A DNA stretch of 44,916 bases from Acidobacteriaceae bacterium (GTDB lineage Bacteria > Acidobacteriota > Terriglobia > Acidiferrales > UBA7541), in the NCBI GenBank assembly GCA_030838075.1, contig JAUTXJ010000182.1, positions 1-44,916 of the forward strand, read 5' to 3'. Position 1 is the stretch's first letter. Each line of letters opens with the position of its first letter. Of the stretch, positions 15,217-24,295 are shown in pieces. A program made the translations under genes and the position numbers. The notes beneath the pieces are model-generated. The model did not search any database and was not told the DNA's origin. It saw only the letters and a program-made list of their open reading frames with translations.

Positions 15217-17643
15217 ATGTGGAGTTTTTTACAGGACCTACGTTTCGCCTTCCGCCAATTCCGCAAGGCCCCGGGCTTCGTCCTAACCGCGGTTCTCTCC
15301 CTAATGCTGGGCATCGGCGCCACTACCGCCATCTTTAGTGTTGTCTACGGCGTCCTCCTCGATCCCTATCCCTATAAGAATAATGACCGCATGGTTCACG
15401 TCGAACTCAATGACAAAGATGGTCGCGGTCCGCTGCTCTTCACCAATGGCGCCGGCTTTTCCACCGTCCGCAACGCCTCTTCCGTCGAAGATGTTTTTTT
15501 TCAGCAAGGAGCACAGCAAAATCTAACCGGCGATCAAATCCCCGTTTCCGTTAACGTTGGTCTTTATTCGCCCAACTTGTTCGAGTTTATGGGCGTCCCT
15601 CCGATCCTTGGCCGCGAATTCTTCACTTCCGATGCGCCCGGCGGTAATCCTGCACCCGTTGCCGTCGTCAGCTACCTTTTCTGGCAACATCAATTTGGTG
15701 GCAGTCGCGATGTGATTAATAAATCGATCGAACTCGACCACAAGCTCTACACCGTCATAGGTGTAGTCCCTCCGCGTTTCACCTGGGGCGACTCCGACGT
15801 CTACTTGCCCGCTGTGCCAACGGGCGCCCAGCACGATTACTGGTTGGCGTTCGTCCGGCTCAAGCCGGGAGTCAAATTCCCTGCCGCCGCTTCAGAATTC
15901 CAGGTCATCGCCGACGAATTCGCGAAAAACGACAAGGAATATCCACAAAATCGGCGTGCCACGATCGTGACCCTCAATGAACAAATCCTCGGCAAATTCG
16001 CCGGAACTCTCGGTTTGCTCTTTGGCGCGGTGGTCACGCTGCTCATCATCGGCTGCGCCAACGTGAGCATCCTTCTTCTTGCTCGCGGCACGGCCCGGCA
16101 ACACGAATTTGCCGTACGCGCTTCTGTCGGCGCTGGCCCCAAACGCCTGGTACGACAACTTCTCACCGAGTCGGTTGTACTCTCAGTTACTGGAGCCTTA
16201 CTCGGAGTCGTCGCCGCCTACAAAGGCGTGACTTGGATCGTCGCCGCGCTCCCAATTTTTTCTTTTCCTCACGAAGCTGCCATCCACGTCAACGCCCCGG
16301 TCCTCATTTTCAGCGCCAGCGTCGCCATCCTCACCGGCATTCTCTTCGGCATCTCGCCCGCCTGGCAGCTTTCGACTCCTCAGGTCGGCGCACTGGTGCA
16401 AGCCGGCAGCTCCAAACGTACCGGCAGCGCCAGCAGCCGCAAAAGCCATCGCATCCTCATCGCCGGACAGCTAGCACTTACCCTGTTGCTGATCGCTTCC
16501 GCCGGTGCAGCGCTCAAGGCGTTCGAAGCGCGTCTGCACACTCCGCTCGGCTACGATCCGAAAAATGTTCTCTCGCTCAACGTCGGCTTCCCCAAAGGCG
16601 CCAATCCGACCTGGGAAGGCCGCCTCAATGCTCAGGAAGCCGTGCGTAAAGTCATCGCCGAAGTTCCCGGAGTGCAGGACGCCAGCATCTCCACCACCTG
16701 GTTTCCGGGCTTAGGGGGCTTCCGGGGCAAAATTGAAGTCCAGAGCAGGCCGCAGTTGGCCGACGCGCAAGCTATGCTCTGCGCCGTCAGCGCCCACGAA
16801 TTCGCCACACTGCACATACCCGTCATGTCTGGTCGTACCTTCGACGAATCCGAGACTTTGCGCGCCGCGCACTTCGCTGTCGTCAATCAAGCCTTCGTCA
16901 AAGAATTTCTGGCGGACACGAATCCCATCGGGCAGGCCGTGCGTAGTCCGATGCTTAAAGCCGAACTTCCCGAATTATTACTAGCGCAAAAACCGGATGA
17001 CTGGTTCCAAATCATCGGTGTGGTAGGTGACGCGCGCAACGACGGGCTCAATCGCCCCGTGAAGCCCGCCTTTTTCTTCCCCTACAGTTTCCTTTTGCCC
17101 ACCGACGTTTCGCTATTGATCAAGACCACCACAAATCCCGACACTATGTTGAACTCCTTTAAGGAACGCTTGCGCCAATACAATCCCGAGCTGATCACCG
17201 GCCGCCTGAACCGCACTTTGCTGTGGTGGCTTGATACGCAGGGTTGGGGCCAAGACCGCTTCATCGCTACACTCTTCGCGATGTTTGCAATATTCGCTTT
17301 GGCGCTAGCCGCCACCGGCCTCTACAGCGTTGTTTCCTTCGCGGTCTCGCAGCGCACTCAGGAAGTAGGCATCCGCATGGCTCTTGGTGCGCCGCGCACC
17401 AGCATCGTGCGCTTGGTGCTCGCCTCCACGTCCATGACCCTCGGCATAGGTTTAGCTCTCGGGTTAATCCTCAGCATCGCGCTGCATCGCGTGTTTTCGT
17501 CCTGGTCCGGAGGTAATTCCCGCGATCCCCTCACGCTGATGGCGTCCTCTTTGATTCTCGTTTTCGTCGCGCTCATCGCCTGCCTGGTCCCCGCGTGGCG
17601 CGCCGCCACTATCGATCCCATGCGCGCCCTGCGCACCGAATAG
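15217..17643 (+). CDS. ADOP-type ABC permease (MacB/FtsX duplicated, no ATPase)
   Basis: An 808-residue membrane protein of the acidobacterial duplicated orphan permease family. The N-terminal signature LRFAFRQFRKAPGFVLTAVL leads into membrane helix 1 (residues about 20-42), followed by a MacB-like periplasmic domain. FtsX-type helices then appear around residues 270-290, 325-345 and 380-395, the half repeats with a second periplasmic domain (about 440-670), and three helices close the protein (about 690-800). The motifs AVRASVGAGPKRLVRQLL and GIRMALGAPRTSIVRLVL are the duplicated FtsX loops. There is no adjacent ATPase gene, as is usual for this family. GGAGGT precedes the ATG. Function of the family is not established. 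Confidence 0.93.
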   Translation: MWSFLQDLRFAFRQFRKAPGFVLTAVLSLMLGIGATTAIFSVVYGVLLDPYPYKNNDRMVHVELNDKDGRGPLLFTNGAGFSTVRNASSVEDVFFQQGAQQNLTGDQIPVSVNVGLYSPNLFEFMGVPPILGREFFTSDAPGGNPAPVAVVSYLFWQHQFGGSRDVINKSIELDHKLYTVIGVVPPRFTWGDSDVYLPAVPTGAQHDYWLAFVRLKPGVKFPAAASEFQVIADEFAKNDKEYPQNRRATIVTLNEQILGKFAGTLGLLFGAVVTLLIIGCANVSILLLARGTARQHEFAVRASVGAGPKRLVRQLLTESVVLSVTGALLGVVAAYKGVTWIVAALPIFSFPHEAAIHVNAPVLIFSASVAILTGILFGISPAWQLSTPQVGALVQAGSSKRTGSASSRKSHRILIAGQLALTLLLIASAGAALKAFEARLHTPLGYDPKNVLSLNVGFPKGANPTWEGRLNAQEAVRKVIAEVPGVQDASISTTWFPGLGGFRGKIEVQSRPQLADAQAMLCAVSAHEFATLHIPVMSGRTFDESETLRAAHFAVVNQAFVKEFLADTNPIGQAVRSPMLKAELPELLLAQKPDDWFQIIGVVGDARNDGLNRPVKPAFFFPYSFLLPTDVSLLIKTTTNPDTMLNSFKERLRQYNPELITGRLNRTLLWWLDTQGWGQDRFIATLFAMFAIFALALAATGLYSVVSFAVSQRTQEVGIRMALGAPRTSIVRLVLASTSMTLGIGLALGLILSIALHRVFSSWSGGNSRDPLTLMASSLILVFVALIACLVPAWRAATIDPMRALRTE

Positions 17644-17745
17644 ACGGGCTCTGTTTATTGGCTAGACGTGACTGATTGCTGGTTACAAAAAAACCTAATT
17701 AGTACAGAAGATCAAAATAGCGGGCGATTAGGTGGGGCGTACAAA

Positions 17746-17991
17746 TTAGCGTGTTATCGGCCGATCGAGCGCTTGCCGGTAGCCGTCCAGAGTCCAACCA
17801 TCCTGTCCCTCATCGTGACGCAGCACGTAATAATTTCCGTCATTCGCTCGCACTCGGAAATACATCGCGCCAGGCGAATACCACTGATCGTCAACTTCCT
17901 CAACGTTGTATTCCCTATCGCGAATGGTAAACCGTGACGGACGTTCGTCAGCCCGATAGCCTGAGTAGCAGTGAACTCGAATCTCGCTCAT
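17746..17991 (-). CDS. Small conserved hypothetical protein
   Basis: About 81 residues from the ATG at 17991 (an in-frame ATG also occurs at 18018). It begins MSEIRVHCYSGYRADERP and continues with alternating beta-rich segments (RFTIRDREYNVEEVDDQWY, MYFRVRANDGNYYVLRHDE). The composition and phased charge pattern are protein-like, and I recall similar small unnamed proteins in acidobacterial genomes. No signal peptide or membrane segment. It lies alone between the ADOP permease and the efflux operon. Confidence 0.7.
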   Translation of the reverse strand: MSEIRVHCYSGYRADERPSRFTIRDREYNVEEVDDQWYSPGAMYFRVRANDGNYYVLRHDEGQDGWTLDGYRQALDRPITR

Positions 17992-18105
17992 GTCTCGCCC
18001 CGCAAACCGTTTCATCATAACCGAATGGGAGCGTGTTTTTAATATTGCGGTTCGAACGTAAATCGAATCCGCGCGAGACTTGCCCGCGATTCCTTGTAAG
18101 CAGGG

Positions 18106-19608
18106 TTACTTTAAATTGCTGGTCAGTTTGCCGCAGCATTCGGGACGGTCGGGCAAAGAAGCACGGTCCCATCCGCCGCCGAGGGCCTGCACCAGAGTCA
18201 CTGCATCCACCATGCGGCGCCCAAGAATGGTTACGGCGGTGAGCTCATCCGAGAGAGCCGCACTCTCAGCCGTTGTCACTTCCAGGTAACTCGTAACGCC
18301 ACCTGTGTAACGGGTATTGGCAAGTTCCAGGTACTTTTGCGCGGCGACCACTGCTCTTTCCTGAACCTGTGCTTCGTTCTCCAGGATACGCAAAGCGGCC
18401 AGATTGTCCTCGACCTGTTGAAAGCCGGTCAGCACCGTCTCGCGGTAGTTGGCGACGGTCTGGTCATAAAATGCGATGGCTTGATCCATGTTGGCCCTGC
18501 GGCGGCCAGCATCAAAAATGGGGGCTATCGCGGAGCCGCCCGCCGACCACAGCACGCTCGGGCCAGAAATGAGCGTAGTGATTACACCACTCTCGAAACC
18601 GCCGGTCGCTCCCAGACTGATGGTCGGATAATAAGCAGCTTTTGCCACTCCGATTTGAGCATTAGCCGATGCCATGCGTCTTTCTGCCGCCGCAATGTCC
18701 GGGCGGCGTTCAAGCAACTCGGAAGGAAGGCCAGCCGGAATCGGAGGAGGAGGCGTCGTTAGTGGAAGCGCAGCAAGACTGAAATCCGCGGGAGGTTTCC
18801 CAATTAAAATTGCCACGGCGTGTTCGAACTGCGCGCGGGCGACTCCGACATCGATCGCTTGCGCGCGGGTGGTCTCAAGCTGAGTTGTCGCCTGCTGGAC
18901 TTCCAGGTCGGAAGCAATGCCACCTGCATAGCGGTTCTCAATCAATTCCAGGGCTTGCTCGTACTGCGTGACGGTGGAATTCAGCAGTTGCTCCTCGGCG
19001 TCGAGAACGCGTGCCTGGAAATAAAACAGAGCGACCTGGGCATGCATGGAAAGATTCACGGTGGCGAGATCGGCGGCGCTCGCTTGTGCCTGCTCGCGAT
19101 AAGACTCAACAGTGCGGCGTACGCGTCCCCAGACATCCAGCTCGTAAGACAACTGAAAAGGAATTTGATAATCGGTATAGGTACGTCCATTGGTGGTGAA
19201 GCTCGGAGGCCGATTGTTAGATATTCTGTTGCGTGACGCGTCAGCGCCCGCGGTGATCGTTGGGAAATAAGCCGCCCGGTTGTAGCGGAGCAATGCACGA
19301 GCTTGAGTATATTGCGCCTCAGCCGCCTTCAAATTCTGGTTGGAGACATTGACCTGTGATTCGAGCGCGTTCAGTTGCGGGTCCTGAAACATCTCCCACC
19401 AGTTGCCGCCAAGATTCTGATCGTTTGGCTGAGCCTCTTTCCAATTGCCAAGCTCTTTGTAGGCTGTAGGAACTTCCGCGGTGGGCCGCTTATAATTTGG
19501 TCCCACGGTGCATCCGCATATCTGAAGCACGGCTATCGCTGGTAGAAATACGAGCCACGATATTTGCCGTTGCTTTCCGACCAACGCGCTTTGTGCAGCA
19601 CGCTTCAC
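18106..19608 (-). CDS. RND efflux outer-membrane factor, NodT/OprM-type lipoprotein
   Basis: A 500-residue TolC-like outer-membrane channel. The N-terminus has a lipoprotein signal with lipobox ICGC (lipid-bearing Cys33), then the family start TVGPNYKRPTAEVP. Two OEP repeats are visible; the second carries SSLGATGG-like sequence and the conserved LLERRPDIAAAERRM motif near residue 300. It forms the exit duct for the adaptor and permease upstream. The ATG overlaps the adaptor stop by 4 bases (ATGA), so it is co-translated with it. Last gene of the efflux operon. Confidence 0.94.
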   Translation of the reverse strand: MKRAAQSALVGKQRQISWLVFLPAIAVLQICGCTVGPNYKRPTAEVPTAYKELGNWKEAQPNDQNLGGNWWEMFQDPQLNALESQVNVSNQNLKAAEAQYTQARALLRYNRAAYFPTITAGADASRNRISNNRPPSFTTNGRTYTDYQIPFQLSYELDVWGRVRRTVESYREQAQASAADLATVNLSMHAQVALFYFQARVLDAEEQLLNSTVTQYEQALELIENRYAGGIASDLEVQQATTQLETTRAQAIDVGVARAQFEHAVAILIGKPPADFSLAALPLTTPPPPIPAGLPSELLERRPDIAAAERRMASANAQIGVAKAAYYPTISLGATGGFESGVITTLISGPSVLWSAGGSAIAPIFDAGRRRANMDQAIAFYDQTVANYRETVLTGFQQVEDNLAALRILENEAQVQERAVVAAQKYLELANTRYTGGVTSYLEVTTAESAALSDELTAVTILGRRMVDAVTLVQALGGGWDRASLPDRPECCGKLTSNLK

Positions 19609-20825
19609 TTGGAATCCCCCGGCAATGTCGCCTGAACAATTTGGACCTGCTGTCCGGTAATGATGGAGTCGGGTGGGTTGATAATGATCTGATCGTCCGA
19701 CTTGAGACCGGCGACGATCTCTATCTGATTGCCGAAATCGTGCCCAGGAGTCACGGCAGTAAGCGTAACTTTCTGATCCTTCACAACGCCCACACGCAAA
19801 CCCTCCGAGCGGAATATCAACGTGTTGACGGGAATAATGAACGTGGAAGACTGCGTGGGAACTTTCAAGTGGACTTCTGCATAAGAACCGGTGAGCAACG
19901 TGTTTGTGGGATTGGCCACATCAATTTCAATTAACAAGGTACGAGTCGTCATGTTGATGGCGTCAGCCGTGCGTACCAGGTTTCCCTGAAAGGTGCGGCC
20001 GGGAAACTCAGCGAGAGCAAGATCCGCGGTCATGCCCACTTTGACCCCCCGCGAGTATTCTTCCGGGACGTTTACGTAGACACGCAACATGCCGGGTTGA
20101 GCGATATGAAAGAGATCGGTTTTTACATTGGCGTTGCTACCAGAATTAATCAGGTCGCCAATATCGGTGTTGCGCGCCGTGATCACACCGTCGAACGGAG
20201 CGTAGACCTTTTCAAAAGATACCATTGCGGCGTACTGATCTACGGCGGCCTGGTCTGCCTGAACAATCGCTTTATTGGCGTTGTAAGTACCAACAGCGTT
20301 GTCGGAATCCTGCTGAGACACCGCATGCTTTTTCAAGAGCCCCTGGTATCGGGTCTTGGTGATAGTGGCGAGTTCAAGATTTGCCTGCGCGGTTAACAGA
20401 TTGCTGCGCGCCTGCTGAAGCTGTTGATCTACTTCCGGCGTTTCGATGACGGCAAGTAATTGACCCTTCTTGACGTGCGCGCCAATGTCGAAATACCACT
20501 TCTTCAAATATCCGTTGGTTCGCGCATAGACCGGTGAAGTGATGAATGGTTGTACGTTTCCCGGAAGGATGATCTCCTCGGCGGGCGCAGTTTGCTTTGG
20601 GGAAACAAGCGAAACAGCGGTTAGCGCCACTTGAGCGGTCTCCCCCTTCAGCTTTGTGCGGGCCCTGACACGGGACACGATGCCCGAGACCAACAGGGCG
20701 GCGACCACAACTACAGCGATGATCAGACCCAACCATCGCCGGGAAGGATGCTGCCTTCTTCCCGCATCGTTCGACGTCAGCGCTTGCCCGCCGGTTTGTT
20801 TTTTTTCTTCAGTTTGTTGCGACAT
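19605..20825 (-). CDS. RND efflux periplasmic adaptor (MFP/HlyD family)
   Basis: A 406-residue membrane-fusion protein. A positively charged leader precedes a membrane anchor at about residues 30-50 (WLGLIIAVVVVAALLVSGIV). The lipoyl/barrel-sandwich halves are IGAHVKKGQLLAVIETPE and FDGVITARNTDIGDL, with a helical hairpin between (QARSNLLTAQANLELA). Beta-barrel and membrane-proximal domains follow. It bridges the permease and the outer-membrane factor. It begins 22 bases after the permease stop and overlaps the next gene by 4 bases. Confidence 0.94.
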   Translation of the reverse strand: MSQQTEEKKQTGGQALTSNDAGRRQHPSRRWLGLIIAVVVVAALLVSGIVSRVRARTKLKGETAQVALTAVSLVSPKQTAPAEEIILPGNVQPFITSPVYARTNGYLKKWYFDIGAHVKKGQLLAVIETPEVDQQLQQARSNLLTAQANLELATITKTRYQGLLKKHAVSQQDSDNAVGTYNANKAIVQADQAAVDQYAAMVSFEKVYAPFDGVITARNTDIGDLINSGSNANVKTDLFHIAQPGMLRVYVNVPEEYSRGVKVGMTADLALAEFPGRTFQGNLVRTADAINMTTRTLLIEIDVANPTNTLLTGSYAEVHLKVPTQSSTFIIPVNTLIFRSEGLRVGVVKDQKVTLTAVTPGHDFGNQIEIVAGLKSDDQIIINPPDSIITGQQVQIVQATLPGDSK

Positions 20826-20847
20826 AGTGACTCCACACAGATTTTGC

Positions 20848-23800
20848 TTAGCTTTGGGCTTCCACTTGGGCTACCTGTTTACGCGAACCCTGCAGAACAC
20901 TGAAAAATGCCGGAACAAAAAACAGAGTCGAAACTGTAGCAAAGATAAGTCCGCCAATGACCGCACGGCCAAGAGGCGCATTTTGTTCGCCGCCGTCTCC
21001 CATTCCGAGGGCCATGGGCACCATCCCGATGATCATGGCCAGAGCGGTCATCAGCACGGGCCGAAAGCGCGTGAACCCAGCGTCCAGTGCGGCGCTGATG
21101 GAATCGCTTCCTGCCTCCATTTTTTCTGTCGCAAAGCTCACCACCAGGATGCTGTTGGAGGTGGCGACGCCCATGCACATAATGGCCCCCATGAGTGCGG
21201 GTACGCTGAGCGTCGTGTGCGTGATAAACAAAAACCACGCAATCCCGGCAAGCGCTGCGGGCAGCGCGGAAATCATGATGAAAGGATCCAGCCAGGACTG
21301 AAAGTTGACCACGATCAGCAGGTAAACGAGGATGATCGAGAACGCCAGGCCACTCAGAAGACCGACGTAAGACGCTCGCATAGTCTGAACCTGTCCGCGA
21401 ACAACGACTCGAGAACCACGAGGTAATTGCTGGCGACTAGCGTCAATGATTTTGTTGATGTCGCCAGCGACGCCGCCCAGATCGCGTCCTGTAACGGCGC
21501 CGAAGATGTCAATGACGGGCGCTACGTTGTAATGAGAAACCACGGCCATTCCGGAGCCTCGCTGGGTTGAAACTAAACTAGCCATGAGCGACGGGGGAGC
21601 ATTTGGGTCTGTGCCGGTGATAGGGATGTTCTGGACACCTTGCAGTGTGTCGGTGCGATACTGCGGCGTTTGGGTAGCAATTTGATAACTCACACGATTC
21701 TTGGGATCGACCCAGAACGTTGGCGAGGTTTGGAAGCTGCCACTCAGTGACACCAGAAGATTTTGCGCGATGTCGTGAGCAGTGAAACCAATTTGCTCGG
21801 CTTTGGTACGCTCGACCCGCATGCGCAGATAAGGCTCATCGAAGGGCTGCTGGATTCGCAAATCTGCTGTTCCAGTGACGTATTTCAACTTGACCAGCAG
21901 CGCATCTGCATAGCGCTGGTTTCCCTCCAGGTCGTTTCCCACGACTTGGACATCGATCGGGGCCGGCAGGCCAAAGTTCAGGATTTGGCTGACCATGTCG
22001 GCAGGCAAGAATGCGAACGTCGCGCCGGGAAATTGTTTTGGCAGTGTCAGGCGAAGTTGATGAATGTAGTCATCCGTAGGATGGTGCTTGGCGGCGAGCG
22101 TCACCAGAATGTCGGCGTCCGATGTGCCGACTGGAGCCGAGTTACTGTATGAAAGATTGATGCCGCTGTAGGGCAAACCTATGTTGTCAATAACATTCTG
22201 GAACTCGCTTGCTGGAATTTGCCCTCGAATGAAGCGCTCGACCTGATCGCAAAGATTGGCGGTTTCCTCGATGCGCATTCCCGTGGGCGCACGCAGATGA
22301 AGCTTGAAAGAGCCGCTGTCAACGCTGGGAAAAAAGTCCTGTCCTAGCCAGGGAATCAGTAGCGCGAGAGAGCCAAGACAGGTCGCAAAAAAGGCAATCA
22401 GGAAAGCACGCCGATGGTGCAGGCAACCTTCCAGCAATCCGCGATAGCTGTGATGGAATTTCTCGAATGCTGCTTCGAAGCCCTTCTGAAGCCGTACGAG
22501 CGGATTGCGGCTTGGGGATCCCGCTTCGTGTTTATCTCCCCGCAACAAATACTTGGCCATCGTCGGAACGATCGTCCGGGAAAGAAAGTAAGAAGCCAAC
22601 ATAGCGAACACCACTGCTTCCGCCAGCGGCACAAAGAGATACCGCGCCACACCAGACAACAAGAACATGGGAGCAAACACTATACAGATAGAAAGTGTAG
22701 ACACGAACGCGGGTGTGGCGATTTGGGATGCGCTGTCGAGGACAACTGCATCCATGTCCTTCTCGGGTTCCGCTTCACGGTTGCGATTTATGTTCTCAAC
22801 CTCAACGGTGGCGTCATCGACGAGGATGCCGACCGCCAGCGCAAGTCCGCCGAGGGTCATAATATTAATGGTTTCGCCAATAGCGCTAAACACGATGATG
22901 GAGCTCAGAATTGCCAAAGGGATGGAGGTGGCGATGATGAGCGTACTTCGCCAACTGCCCAGAAAAGCGAGAATCATGAATGCAGTCAGGCAGGCGGCGA
23001 TTAGCGTTTCGCGGACAACACCGCTGATCGCGCCACGAACAAAAATGGACTGATCCGCCAGCGGTGCGATATCGAGCTGCGGAGGAACGGTGGTCTTAAT
23101 TTGAGGCAGAAGGGCTTTAATGCCGGCGATCACGTTCAGCGTTGACGCGTTGCCGGTCTTTTGGATGGTCAGCAATACAGAGCGCTGGCCGTTGACGCGC
23201 ACGATGTTCGTCTGAGGAGGAAAGCCATCGCGCACCCACGCGACATCTTTGATGTAGATCGTAGTACCGCCAACCGTCTTGATGGGGATGCGGTTCAGGT
23301 CCGCAATCGTCTGCGGTGCCGCGTTGGGAATGGAGACATTGTATTCCCTGGAACCGATCTTGGACGTTCCGGTCGGCAGTATTAAATTTTGGACGCTGAT
23401 GGCATTGGTTACGTCCAGCGCTGACAGCCCCTTCGATTGCAGTGCGGTCGTATTCAGATCCACCTGCACCTGGCGCTGCTTTCCGCCATAGGGATAAGGC
23501 ACGGATGCGCCAGGCACGGTGATGAGCTGCGTCCGAATAAAATTCAAACCATAGTCGTTGAGTTCCTGCTCTGATAGGTTTTGCCCCGAGAGTGCCAACT
23601 GGAGAACCGGCACACTCGATGCGCTGTACGCAAGAATGAGAGGCGGTGTCGACCCTGCAGGCAACTGCTTGAGTTGGGTCTGGGAGACGGCCGTAATCTG
23701 CGCAATGCCTTGCTGAATGTTGGCGGTGGGCTGCAGAAACACTTTGACAACAGCAATTCCGTATAGCGATTGCGATTCGACGTGCTCGATATTATCAACG

Positions 23801-24021
23801 GTGGTGGTGAGCGATCGTTCTGTGATGCTAACGATACGGTCGGCCATGTCCTCAGGCACGAGGCCGTTATAGGTCCAGATAATGCTGACAACCGGAATGT
23901 CGATGTTCGGAAAAATGTCCGTCGGAGTGCGAAGGATCGCGAGCGCGCCCAGGAGCACAATGAGTATCGAGACGACCACAAACGTGTAAGGCCGGCTCAG
24001 TGCTAGTCTGACGATCCACAT
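20848..24021 (-). CDS. RND efflux permease (AcrB/MdtB-like HAE family)
   Basis: A 1057-residue inner-membrane proton-driven exporter. Membrane helix 1 lies at about residues 10-30 (FVVVSILIVLLGALAIL), two large periplasmic loops follow, and the TM4 proton-relay pair is in LAVGILVDDATVEVENINRN. The repeat in the second half has the cluster FSIILVYLLIVVNFQSWLDP and GVATSNSILVVSFA. The ATG at 24021 has GAGGGG 8 bases upstream; a GTG at 24030 is also open. It lacks the paired Lys/Glu changes that mark heavy-metal RNDs, as far as I can see, so organic substrates are more likely. First gene of the permease-adaptor-channel operon, behind a sigma-54-like promoter. Confidence 0.94.
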   Translation of the reverse strand: MWIVRLALSRPYTFVVVSILIVLLGALAILRTPTDIFPNIDIPVVSIIWTYNGLVPEDMADRIVSITERSLTTTVDNIEHVESQSLYGIAVVKVFLQPTANIQQGIAQITAVSQTQLKQLPAGSTPPLILAYSASSVPVLQLALSGQNLSEQELNDYGLNFIRTQLITVPGASVPYPYGGKQRQVQVDLNTTALQSKGLSALDVTNAISVQNLILPTGTSKIGSREYNVSIPNAAPQTIADLNRIPIKTVGGTTIYIKDVAWVRDGFPPQTNIVRVNGQRSVLLTIQKTGNASTLNVIAGIKALLPQIKTTVPPQLDIAPLADQSIFVRGAISGVVRETLIAACLTAFMILAFLGSWRSTLIIATSIPLAILSSIIVFSAIGETINIMTLGGLALAVGILVDDATVEVENINRNREAEPEKDMDAVVLDSASQIATPAFVSTLSICIVFAPMFLLSGVARYLFVPLAEAVVFAMLASYFLSRTIVPTMAKYLLRGDKHEAGSPSRNPLVRLQKGFEAAFEKFHHSYRGLLEGCLHHRRAFLIAFFATCLGSLALLIPWLGQDFFPSVDSGSFKLHLRAPTGMRIEETANLCDQVERFIRGQIPASEFQNVIDNIGLPYSGINLSYSNSAPVGTSDADILVTLAAKHHPTDDYIHQLRLTLPKQFPGATFAFLPADMVSQILNFGLPAPIDVQVVGNDLEGNQRYADALLVKLKYVTGTADLRIQQPFDEPYLRMRVERTKAEQIGFTAHDIAQNLLVSLSGSFQTSPTFWVDPKNRVSYQIATQTPQYRTDTLQGVQNIPITGTDPNAPPSLMASLVSTQRGSGMAVVSHYNVAPVIDIFGAVTGRDLGGVAGDINKIIDASRQQLPRGSRVVVRGQVQTMRASYVGLLSGLAFSIILVYLLIVVNFQSWLDPFIMISALPAALAGIAWFLFITHTTLSVPALMGAIMCMGVATSNSILVVSFATEKMEAGSDSISAALDAGFTRFRPVLMTALAMIIGMVPMALGMGDGGEQNAPLGRAVIGGLIFATVSTLFFVPAFFSVLQGSRKQVAQVEAQS

Positions 24022-24047
24022 AAATTGCACCCCTCAGAGCTGGAGGA

Positions 24048-24064
24048 TGCAGACTGGATGCCAC
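24048..24064 (-). promoter_or_regulatory. sigma-54-like promoter of the RND operon
   Basis: Minus strand reads TGGCATCCAGTCTGCA: GG-N10-GC spacing with TGGCA at -24 and TGCA at -12. The predicted start near 24037 leaves a short leader holding only the GAGGGG ribosome site. Activator-like sites lie 145-180 bp upstream. Confidence 0.6.
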
Positions 24065-24180
24065 GACGGAGATCCACGGAGAACTTCAGTAAGTGGTTGA
24101 TAACAGGAATGTTTCGAATTGGAGTCAGATACTACGGCGGCAGATGACGTCACGCAAAGAGTCCAGCACGGTGGACGGGA

Positions 24181-24219
24181 TGCCAATACTCTGACAGCGC
24201 GTGTCGACACTCCCGGACA
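24181..24219. promoter_or_regulatory. putative activator sites upstream of the RND operon
   Basis: 24181-24196 (TGCCAATACTCTGACA; reverse TGTCAGAGTATTGGCA) fits the shared pattern TGTC-N5-RTTGG. A looser dyad, TGTC-N9-GGACA, follows at 24202-24219. Both lie 145-180 bp upstream of the predicted sigma-54 start. Confidence 0.55.
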
Positions 24220-24251
24220 GCAAAACTAAATTGGACCGGTCGTCTTGCACC

Positions 24252-24277
24252 GCTTTAGGCCGCCACGATCCTAAAGC
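24252..24277. other. inverted repeat after the phosphatase gene
   Basis: GCTTTAGG and CCTAAAGC form a perfect 8-bp stem with a 10-base loop just downstream of the SpoIIE-type phosphatase stop. No T run follows on the minus strand, so it is not a clear intrinsic terminator. Confidence 0.3.
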
Positions 24278-24295
24278 TTGTTCTTGTGGATGAAG

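Noticed and set aside
18669-24006. Several plus-strand open frames of 60-256 residues opposite the efflux operon
   Set aside because: All are antisense shadows of clear RND genes in GC-rich sequence, with no start signals.
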